NCBI GenBank assembly: GCA_013178165.1
Contig: JABLXG010000009.1
Span: 1-64,000, forward strand
DNA length: 64,000 bases
From: Anaerolineae bacterium
GTDB lineage: Bacteria; Chloroflexota; Anaerolineae; Aggregatilineales; Ch27
Reading direction: 5' to 3'
The position numbers and the translations under genes were made by a program. Positions 54,174 through 61,830 of the stretch are shown here, piece by piece. The notes under the pieces were generated by a model. It saw only the letters and a list, made by a program, of their open reading frames with translations. It had not been told where the DNA came from and ran no database searches. The number at the start of each line of letters is the position of its first letter. Position 1 is the first letter of the stretch.

Positions 54174-55837
54174 GCGAGATACTCTTAGGCGTGCGGCACG
54201 GGCTGTTGCTCGTGCCGCTACTCTTCCTGGCGGTCTTTTTCTTCTACCCGCTCACTGCCATTCTGGCCATTGGTCTGGCACCTGAAGGCACTATCGACCT
54301 TAGCAGCTTTCTGGAGCTTCTCTCATCAGATTACTACCGGCGAATCATCGGCTTTACAGCAGGACAGGCTACGCTCTCCACCATGTTGACGCTGGTGTTG
54401 GCCCTGCCCGGCGCTTACGTCTTTGCCCGTTACGAATTTCCCTTGAAACGCACGCTGCTTTCTCTGTCCGTCTTGCCATTTATATTACCAACACTAGTTG
54501 TTTCAGCGGCATTTACCGCCTTGCTAGGTAGGACGGGTGTTATCAATACACTCGCGGCGTCAATGCTGGGCTTGACAGAGCCGCCCATTGCACTTGAGCG
54601 AACGTTCGCTATCATCCTCATCGCCCACGTTTTCTACAACTATCCGCTGGCACTACGGATGATCAGCAGCTTCTGGGTTAACCAAAGCCCTCAGATTGAA
54701 GAAGCGGCCCGTTTACTGGGCTGTCACGGATGGCGTCTCTGGTGGTTTGTACGCATCCCTCTGCTCCGCCCTATCATCCTTGCCTCCGGGCTACTGATCT
54801 TTGTGTTTACCTTTACCAGTTTCGGGGTCATCCTGATCCTGGGCGGGCCACGCTTTGCCACCCTTGAGGTTGAGATATTCCGCCAGACCACCAGCTACCT
54901 CAACCTCCCGATGGCGGCTGCGCTCTCGCTGATCCAGATGGGGATACTCTTCGCGCTGATGGCGGTCTATGCACGGCTGCAAAACCAGATAGCCAGCGAA
55001 TTGCGGTCATCCAGATCGGTAAGCCGTAAGCCCAATAGGTTCTCCCAAAAGTTGATGGTTGCCGCCAATCTAGGATTCATGGGCCTACTGTTATTTGTCC
55101 CTCTGGCCGCCCTGGTGATCCGATCGTTGACACTTGGCGAAAACAGGTTTACGTTGCGCTACTACACGGCACTGGCGCACAACCCGCGTGGCTCAATTCT
55201 GTTTGTGCCCCCGATCGAGGCGGTAGGCAACTCCCTGTTCTTCGCCACAGGAACTATGTTAGTGGCTGTCCTGCTGGGACTGCTGACGGCGCAACTGCTC
55301 ACACAACAGTGGCGGATTGCACGCTGGCTGGACCCACTGTTCATGCTTCCCCTGGCTGCCAGTGCAGCGACGCTAGGTTTCGGGTACATCGTCGCCCTAG
55401 ATGAACCACCTCTCAACCTGCGCACTTCCCCTGTCTTGCTGCTCATCGCTCATACGCTGGTAGCCCTGCCCTTTGTGGTGCGCAGTGTACTCCCCGCGAT
55501 GCGCAGCATTCCGGCACATATCCATGAGGCAGCAAAGACACTCGGCGCATCACCCTGGCAAGTCTGGCGCCTCGTCGATCTGCCTCTGATCGGGCGTGGT
55601 CTCGCCGTTGGTGCAACGTTCGCCTTCACAGTCAGCATGGGCGAGTTTGGAGCTTCAGTCTTTGTTGCCAGACCCGAAATTCCGACTATTCCGATCGCCA
55701 TCTACCGCTTGCTGGGCCAACCGGGAGTAGTTAATTACGGGCAGGCGCTAGCGCTGAGTGTCCTTCTGATGATCGTGTGTGGCCTCAGTTTGAGTATCAT
55801 CGAGCAACTGCGCCTGACAGGTGTGGGGGAATTCTGA
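54149..55837 (+). CDS. thiP: Thiamine ABC transporter permease
   Basis: 562 residues, a fused two-domain permease with about 12 membrane helices, as in ThiP and FbpB. Each half has its own EAA loop: 'EEAARLLGCHGWRLWWFVRIP' (used in part: LLGCHGWRLWWFVRIP) and 'HEAAKTLGASPWQVWRLVDLP' (used in part: TLGASPWQVWRLVDLP). It overlaps thiB by 25 bp if ATG 54149 is used; the alternative ATG 54137 has GGAGG directly against it. It overlaps thiQ by 1 bp. Confidence 0.93.
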   Translation: MDQRRPPLSEILLGVRHGLLLVPLLFLAVFFFYPLTAILAIGLAPEGTIDLSSFLELLSSDYYRRIIGFTAGQATLSTMLTLVLALPGAYVFARYEFPLKRTLLSLSVLPFILPTLVVSAAFTALLGRTGVINTLAASMLGLTEPPIALERTFAIILIAHVFYNYPLALRMISSFWVNQSPQIEEAARLLGCHGWRLWWFVRIPLLRPIILASGLLIFVFTFTSFGVILILGGPRFATLEVEIFRQTTSYLNLPMAAALSLIQMGILFALMAVYARLQNQIASELRSSRSVSRKPNRFSQKLMVAANLGFMGLLLFVPLAALVIRSLTLGENRFTLRYYTALAHNPRGSILFVPPIEAVGNSLFFATGTMLVAVLLGLLTAQLLTQQWRIARWLDPLFMLPLAASAATLGFGYIVALDEPPLNLRTSPVLLLIAHTLVALPFVVRSVLPAMRSIPAHIHEAAKTLGASPWQVWRLVDLPLIGRGLAVGATFAFTVSMGEFGASVFVARPEIPTIPIAIYRLLGQPGVVNYGQALALSVLLMIVCGLSLSIIEQLRLTGVGEF

Positions 55838-56916
55838 TGCTGAGCGTTCACCAGGTAAGTTTTGGATACAACGGCGAACAGACCCTTCACAACATCAATC
55901 TGGATGTTCAGCCGGGTGAAATCATGTGTCTGCTAGGCCCCAGCGGCTGTGGCAAAACCACGCTACTCCGGACCATCGCCGGCCTGGAAACACCGCAGCG
56001 TGGAGAGATTCTGTTTGATGGTATGCCGGTGACCCGGACTCCTGTTCATGAGCGCGACTTCGGGCTGATGTTTCAGGACTATGCCCTGTTCCCACATTTG
56101 AACGTCGCGGAGAATATCCGGTTCGGATTGCGTATGCACCGGTTGCGGCACGACGAAAGCGCCCAGCGCTTGAAGGAAGTGCTTGAGCTTGTTGATCTGC
56201 AGGGATACGAAAACCGCAGTGTTCATGAGATTTCAGGCGGAGAACGCCAGCGTGTAGCCCTGGCCAGAAGCCTGGCTCCAAAACCACGACTCTTGATGCT
56301 TGACGAACCACTCGGTTCGCTTGATGCAGCCTTACGGGAGCAGCTGGTGGTGCAACTGCGGACGATTATCAAGCGCGCTGGCCTGACCAGCATTTACGTT
56401 ACACATGATCAGCAAGAAGCTTTTGCCATTGCTGACCGAATTGCAGTGATGCGCGACGGCTGCATCGAGCAGATCGACACTCCACAACAGCTCTACCTGT
56501 ATCCCCGAACAGTGTTTGTCGCCCGGTTTTTGGGCTTGCAGAACCTTGTCCCCGTCACGGCAATTGATGGCGACTCAGCAGAGACCAGCATCGGGCGCTT
56601 TCCCCTTAACTGGAAACAGCAAGACCCTCGGATACCGGAGGCGCTCTTGATCCATCCAGGGGGAATCCAGCTTGTCACCGGAAAGCCTGGAGCGTCGCAC
56701 CCTGTCCTGACAGGAACGATAAACCGTTGCGTCTTCGCCGGCGACTCGTACCGTCTGACAGTGACCCTCCACCAGGCGACAGGGATTGTGTTCTCTTTCC
56801 GCCTGCCGACAACAGAAACTATGAATGGCGCACGCTGCCCACAATATGGTGAGCAGATCGCGATCACCTATGACCCTAATCTGGTCGTCCCCCTGTGGGG
56901 ATCATCACCCTGTTAG
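55837..56916 (+). CDS. thiQ: Thiamine ABC transporter ATP-binding protein
   Basis: 359 residues. Walker A is 'GPSGCGKTTLLRTIAGLE', the Q loop 'GLMFQDYALFPHLNVAEN', the signature 'ISGGERQRVALARSL' and Walker B 'LLMLDEPLGSLDAALREQ'. It has a C-terminal TOBE domain ('ALLIHPGGIQLV'), longer than E. coli ThiQ and like PotA/FbpC-type ATPases. The ATG overlaps the thiP stop (TGATG) with GGGGG just upstream, so coupling is tight. Confidence 0.9.
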   Translation: MLSVHQVSFGYNGEQTLHNINLDVQPGEIMCLLGPSGCGKTTLLRTIAGLETPQRGEILFDGMPVTRTPVHERDFGLMFQDYALFPHLNVAENIRFGLRMHRLRHDESAQRLKEVLELVDLQGYENRSVHEISGGERQRVALARSLAPKPRLLMLDEPLGSLDAALREQLVVQLRTIIKRAGLTSIYVTHDQQEAFAIADRIAVMRDGCIEQIDTPQQLYLYPRTVFVARFLGLQNLVPVTAIDGDSAETSIGRFPLNWKQQDPRIPEALLIHPGGIQLVTGKPGASHPVLTGTINRCVFAGDSYRLTVTLHQATGIVFSFRLPTTETMNGARCPQYGEQIAITYDPNLVVPLWGSSPC

Positions 56917-56990
56917 GCGGAATAACAACGTCAGGAAAGCATCAGGTGTCAGTAGGTTGATGGTCGGATAGCCTGGACCCTGGCATGACG

Positions 56991-56996
56991 TATAAT
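56991..56996 (+). promoter_or_regulatory. Candidate -10 box before the large lipoprotein gene
   Basis: A perfect TATAAT lies 55 bp upstream of the chosen start, without a clear -35. Confidence 0.35.
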
Positions 56997-57051
56997 GGGG
57001 GAAGAAAGATCTACGTGGATACCGGTGGTATTCAGACTGGAGCAGCGGTAC

Positions 57052-60048
57052 ATGGATAAGCGAAGTGCTGTTAAGCCCCCTGCCCTACCCTGGCCGGTTG
57101 TCGTTGGCTTGCTGCTGCTGGTCATGAGCAGCCTTGCCTGTAACCTTATCAACCAGCCGGCTGCGGTGACTACACCGACTCTGGCGGTAATCAACACCGT
57201 TCCACCTACCCGCACGTTGCCGCCAACCGGTCAGATTCCCACACCCCTACCGGGCATCACATTACCGCCAACCCTAGTATTCCTGAATACACCGATCGCC
57301 ATCCAGCCAACCACAGTGATCCTGCCAACGGCGATTCCGTTCTATACTGCAACGCCCTTCCCAACGCGTATTCCAACCAGCACGCCACTCCCGGCAGCCA
57401 ACATTGCTATTTACTCGCCGGTCAACAACAACGTACTGGCGGGTATTGTGCAAATTCTCGGTAGCGCAACACACCCGTTCTTTGTCCAATCGCAGCTGGA
57501 GTTTAGCCCTGATCCTGGCAACCTGTGGGCGCTGATTCCGGGTTCGATTTCGACAGTTCCAGTTCAGAACGCCATGCTGGGCCTCTGGGATACACGTCAG
57601 ACCCCGGATGGCATCTACCAGTTACGGCTGCGCGTCTTCACTCGCGATGGCGGCAGCACAGTCGCCGTTGTCCGCAACCTGCGTGTTTCCAACCAGGTCG
57701 CCACACCACCGCCAACGGCTACAACCATCCCGTCGCCAACATCGACCTTTACCCCTATGCCGGTCACGCTTCCTCCGACCAGCACACCCACACCGACGCC
57801 CACGCTCACCAGTACTGTGCCACAGCCGGCTACAAGCACACCTACACTGACCGCGACTCCAACGGAGATACCAACCCAGACTCCCACGGAGACAACGATC
57901 GCTACCCTGTTGCCATCGGCCACCCCGCCGGAGATCCCAACTGCCACGCCAGTGGCGCCTCCTACCTCGGGCCCGCCGCTGGTTGATCTCAACGCTATAC
58001 CGATTGTTCCTAGCCTGTCCCCTGCCGTTGTAGCCAACCTGCGTGCTGTCTTCGAGTACGGAGTCAACACGCTGGGTAATAGCCCGTACCGGTTCATCAA
58101 GGTTGGCGATGAGAACACTGCCTCTCCTGCCTTCCTGTCCGGTTTTGGCAACGGTACTTACGTGTTGGACATCTACGCCGGGCTACAGCCAGAGATTGAC
58201 TTCTTTGGGGTGCCATTCCGGGAAGAAGGTGACGTCCTCAAGAATAGCTTCAACGTTACGAGTCGCGCGGCCTACCCTGGCTGGACTACGCTTGACGTCG
58301 TTTCAACCGGACTGGCCGATCCCGGTTTCTGCCTGGCCGGCGAAACACCTCTGGCCTGCGAAATCAGGCTAACCCGACCCAGCATTGCCCTGATCATGCT
58401 GGGCACACATGACGTGCTGATGTATGCAGCGACACCGGAGAGTTTCCGCGCCAATCTGCAGTATATCGTGAATCTGGCGCTGCAGAACGGTGTCATCCCC
58501 GTGCTGAGTACCATACCGGCGCGTCTTGACGGTATGGTGACAGCTGAGCAGGTACTGCGGTTCAACACCGAGATCGTGAATGTGGCCAACGGCGCCGGAG
58601 TGCCACTCTGGAACTTCTGGTCAGCGGTGCGCGACCTGCCTGGCAGTGGTATCAGTGGCGATGGTATCACGCTCAGCATGCCGCCGGCGGGCATCCTGCC
58701 CACTGACCTATCGGCGACAGGTCTGGCGTATGGGTTTAACCAGCGGAACCTGACCGCTTTGCAGGTATTGAACGCCATCCGCCAAGCGGTCTTCCCCGAT
58801 GTTGGTATGCCGGTGCCACCAACACCGACAGTAGCCCCAACGGCAATCGCTGTCATCCCGACGGCAACCGATACGCCGATCCCGACGGAAGTGATCTGGC
58901 CAACTGCAACGCCGATCCCCACCGAGACTCCAACGGAGTTGCCATTACCGACGTTGACGGAAACGCCGACCGAAGTACCTTCTGCCATACCAACGGAGAC
59001 ACCGACCGAGACGCCCACTGAGATACCAACAGAGGTGCCTACAGTTACACCGACCGAGACGCCTACTGAGACACCAACAGAGGTGCCTACAGCTACACCG
59101 ACCGAGACGCCTACTGAGACACCGACAGAGGCGCCTACAGCCACACCTACCGAGACGCCTACTGAGACACCGACAGAGGCGCCTACAGCCACACCTACCG
59201 AGACTCCAACGGAGACGCCTACTGAGACACCGACAGAGACCCCAACCGAAGTCCCGACAGAAATCCCTGCGCCGGGCCTGATCGATGTCAGCCAGATTCC
59301 CGTCCTGCCGGATTTCGCCGCCAGGCAAGAAATCGCTGAGATGGTGAAGGCCATCTTCAACAACGGCCAGATGATGGGACGCAACCCGAACATCTTCTCA
59401 GTTGCTGGTGATCAGCTTGCCGTCGATCCGGCCTTCCTGGATGATCTGGTGGTGCAACCGGTAGTGTGGGATATCTATCAGGCTGAACTTGAGCCAGTGC
59501 TGCAACAATTCCTGACGCCTGTCGGGGATCAAAACAGCTTCACCCACACCTCACTGGCGGGCAACAGCACCTGGCAGGCAAGCGATCTGTTGACGCCGGG
59601 CCGCGGCGATCCGGCGATCTGCCTGCCAGACGAAAGCCCGATTGCCTGTGAAGTTCGTGTCGCCCAGCCTGCTTATATGCTGATCAGCATCGGGCGCAAT
59701 GAGAGCGATCCGGTTAGCTTCCGCCAGGCGCTGGATGGCATCCTCCAGTCGGTGATGGATCTTGGTGTGGTGCCGGTCCCGGTTACACTGCCCGGCGATG
59801 ATCAGTATGTGGGACAGCAGAATGCTGCAATTGTCGAAGCTGCGCAGGCGCGAAACTTACCGGTATGGAACCTGTGGCTACTGCTGCGCGACCTGCCTGA
59901 GTATGGCGTCAATCTGGACGGCTCACTGCGCGTCAGCGCCCCTGGGCAGAGCGCCGTGTTTACCGCCGACCAGCTGCAGTATGGTGCTAACCAGGCTAAT
60001 CTATCCGTCCTGCAACTGCTGAAAGCACTGGGAGATCTTGTACGGTAG
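57052..60048 (+). CDS. Large Thr/Pro-rich lipoprotein with two degenerate SGNH-like domains
   Basis: 998 residues with a lipoprotein signal (lipobox 'SSLAC', cysteine near residue 30). Pro/Thr linkers, an Ig-like region around 115-215, and two related globular domains follow: about 310-585 and about 740-998. Each resembles an SGNH/GDSL hydrolase, but the nucleophile motif GDS reads GDE (residues 352-354) and GDQ (786-788), and the DGxH histidine motif reads DGIT (537-540) and DGSL (956-959). A 48-bp minisatellite encodes the linker between them. It is probably a surface-binding protein, not an esterase. Confidence 0.85.
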   Translation: MDKRSAVKPPALPWPVVVGLLLLVMSSLACNLINQPAAVTTPTLAVINTVPPTRTLPPTGQIPTPLPGITLPPTLVFLNTPIAIQPTTVILPTAIPFYTATPFPTRIPTSTPLPAANIAIYSPVNNNVLAGIVQILGSATHPFFVQSQLEFSPDPGNLWALIPGSISTVPVQNAMLGLWDTRQTPDGIYQLRLRVFTRDGGSTVAVVRNLRVSNQVATPPPTATTIPSPTSTFTPMPVTLPPTSTPTPTPTLTSTVPQPATSTPTLTATPTEIPTQTPTETTIATLLPSATPPEIPTATPVAPPTSGPPLVDLNAIPIVPSLSPAVVANLRAVFEYGVNTLGNSPYRFIKVGDENTASPAFLSGFGNGTYVLDIYAGLQPEIDFFGVPFREEGDVLKNSFNVTSRAAYPGWTTLDVVSTGLADPGFCLAGETPLACEIRLTRPSIALIMLGTHDVLMYAATPESFRANLQYIVNLALQNGVIPVLSTIPARLDGMVTAEQVLRFNTEIVNVANGAGVPLWNFWSAVRDLPGSGISGDGITLSMPPAGILPTDLSATGLAYGFNQRNLTALQVLNAIRQAVFPDVGMPVPPTPTVAPTAIAVIPTATDTPIPTEVIWPTATPIPTETPTELPLPTLTETPTEVPSAIPTETPTETPTEIPTEVPTVTPTETPTETPTEVPTATPTETPTETPTEAPTATPTETPTETPTEAPTATPTETPTETPTETPTETPTEVPTEIPAPGLIDVSQIPVLPDFAARQEIAEMVKAIFNNGQMMGRNPNIFSVAGDQLAVDPAFLDDLVVQPVVWDIYQAELEPVLQQFLTPVGDQNSFTHTSLAGNSTWQASDLLTPGRGDPAICLPDESPIACEVRVAQPAYMLISIGRNESDPVSFRQALDGILQSVMDLGVVPVPVTLPGDDQYVGQQNAAIVEAAQARNLPVWNLWLLLRDLPEYGVNLDGSLRVSAPGQSAVFTADQLQYGANQANLSVLQLLKALGDLVR
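59035..59238 (+). repeat. 48-bp minisatellite in the Thr/Pro linker
   Basis: Three near-identical 48-bp units (59035, 59083, 59131) and a fourth with a 12-bp insertion (59179-59238). The unit encodes 16 residues of the type [16 protein letters not shown]. Less regular copies flank it on both sides. Confidence 0.9.
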
Positions 60049-60077
60049 GCAGCAAATCAGGCTTAGCTCTTGAGATT

Positions 60078-60117
60078 CAGGCCCCCTTGTGTGATATTGC
60101 CCTCATAAGGGGGCCTG
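60078..60117. terminator. Hairpin after the large lipoprotein gene
   Basis: CAGGCCCCCTT and AAGGGGGCCTG form a perfect 11-bp stem 30 bp after the stop codon. There is no T tract on either side, so intrinsic termination may be weak. Confidence 0.5.
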
Positions 60118-60204
60118 ATGATCTACATCAGGGTAGAGGCCGCGTGAGGCGCGACTGCGCGCGAAACTTGCCGCCCAAGATCGCTCATGTTAGCATTGTC
60201 AACC

Positions 60205-61830
60205 ATGCACAGAAAACCATCCCGAAAGCCTCCAGTACCTCTCCTCCTGAGACTGAGTCTCCTGATCCTCGCTTTTCTGGCCGCCTGTGTGCCTGCTACT
60301 GAGCGGAATGAGATGCGCATCCTGCTTGTAGCCGACGGACGCCAGCGCGCTTATATCTACGATCAACAGATTTCAGTGGGGGCCTTCCTGGAACAGGCAG
60401 GAATCACACTGGGAGAACTGGACCGGATCGTCCCTCCCAGCAACACGCAGCTGCGTGATGGTATGACAGTGACGGTAGTTCGCGTGTCAGAGCAGACGGT
60501 ATGCCAGCAAACGCCGATACCATACCAGAAGCGAACCATCCCCAACGAGGGACTGGCACCAGGAGAAGAGCGACTGGCCCAGCCGGGCGTTAACGGAATC
60601 GAAGAAGTCTGTCACCGGATCACCTATGAGGATGGCCAGGAAACGCAGCGCGTGGAAATCCAGCGCGTCGTCGTGGAAGTCCCACAGGATGAAATCGTCT
60701 TCGTCGGCCTGGATACCAGCCAGCTTGAGACAGTGCCGGTTGAAGGCACGCTGATGTATGTCTCCAACGGCAATGTCTGGATGATCCGGGGCAGTAGCGC
60801 CACTAAGCGCCCGGTGACCAGCAGCGGACAGGTCGATGGACGAGTCTTTTCTCTGTCATCGGACGGCAGCCAGTTGCTATTTACTCAGCGGTATGATGGC
60901 GCTACAGACGCCGACCTCTACTTCAACACCCTCTGGGTGATTCTTGATACCAGGGCCTCTGAGCCGCAGCCTCAGGAGATCAGCCTGCTACGCAACATCC
61001 TTTACGCGGAATGGATTCCGGGACAGCCTTACACCTTCAGCTATTCGACGGCTGAAGCGCGCAGCGCTGCACCGGGCTGGCAGGCCTTCAATGATCTCTG
61101 GTCAATGCGCCTAGATGACGAGGGGGCAGTACCCATCAAGGTTGACAACCTGGTGGAAAGCTCTGCTGGCGGCGTATACGGGTGGTGGGGCACCACCTAT
61201 CGCTGGGCGCCAGATGGGTCGGCCCTGGCCTGGACCCGTGCGGACGGAGTGGGGCTGGTTGATCTGGAGACAGGCACTTTCACAACACTGCTGGACTTTC
61301 CCGTATATACAACCTTCCAGGACTGGGTCTGGCAGCCAGCGGTTTCCTGGTCACCTGATAGCCTGATGCTGGCAACTACCGTTCATGGCCCGCCTTTTGG
61401 CGCGGAACAACCGGAGAACAGTCCGATCTTCAACGTTGCAGTAACTACCGTTAGTTCAACTGGCAGCTTTCGCGCGGATATCGTCGAGCGAGCAGGCATC
61501 TGGGCTTCACCGAAATTCTCTCCATTTCTGGAGAGTCAGGGGGAGTTTCCCCAGGCTTACCTGGCTTACCTGCGGGCGCGTAATCCACTCAACAGCGTGA
61601 ATGATCAGTACGACCTAGTTGTGGCCGATCGTGACGGCAGCAACGCTCGCGTTATCTTCCCTGCCTCTGGCCAGCCAGGTCTGACAGCGCAGGATGTTGT
61701 CTGGAGTCCGTCAGGCCGTCAGATCGCCCTGATTTATCAGGGCAACCTCTGGATCGTGGATGTCAAGAGTGGACGTGCCCAGCAGATCACGATTGACGGC
61801 GGCGCCTCCTCGCCGCAGTGGGCCTCATGA
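60205..61830 (+). CDS. DUF348-G5 lipoprotein with C-terminal beta-propeller
   Basis: 541 residues from ATG 60205 (ATG 60187 is also possible). The lipoprotein signal has lipobox 'FLAAC'. A DUF348 (YabE/RpfB-type) module around 30-95 ('QQISVGAFLEQAGITLGELD') leads into a G5 domain with 'RITYEDGQETQRVEIQRVVV'. The rest looks like a TolB/WD-type propeller: 'YVSNGNVWMIRG', 'SLSSDGSQLLFTQRYDG', 'AVSWSPDSLMLATTVHG', 'VVWSPSGRQIALIYQGNLW'. G5 binds zinc and GlcNAc-type glycans. No lytic domain is present. It overlaps the next gene (ATGA). Confidence 0.85.
   Translation: MHRKPSRKPPVPLLLRLSLLILAFLAACVPATERNEMRILLVADGRQRAYIYDQQISVGAFLEQAGITLGELDRIVPPSNTQLRDGMTVTVVRVSEQTVCQQTPIPYQKRTIPNEGLAPGEERLAQPGVNGIEEVCHRITYEDGQETQRVEIQRVVVEVPQDEIVFVGLDTSQLETVPVEGTLMYVSNGNVWMIRGSSATKRPVTSSGQVDGRVFSLSSDGSQLLFTQRYDGATDADLYFNTLWVILDTRASEPQPQEISLLRNILYAEWIPGQPYTFSYSTAEARSAAPGWQAFNDLWSMRLDDEGAVPIKVDNLVESSAGGVYGWWGTTYRWAPDGSALAWTRADGVGLVDLETGTFTTLLDFPVYTTFQDWVWQPAVSWSPDSLMLATTVHGPPFGAEQPENSPIFNVAVTTVSSTGSFRADIVERAGIWASPKFSPFLESQGEFPQAYLAYLRARNPLNSVNDQYDLVVADRDGSNARVIFPASGQPGLTAQDVVWSPSGRQIALIYQGNLWIVDVKSGRAQQITIDGGASSPQWAS

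Noticed and set aside
59035-59238. Possible CRISPR-like array
   Set aside because: The repeats are contiguous, in frame, without unique spacers, and encode a Thr/Pro linker.
58272-59393. Minus-strand frame rich in Val-Gly-Val-Ser repeats
   Set aside because: It mirrors the Thr/Pro minisatellite of the lipoprotein on the other strand. The low-complexity product is an artefact.
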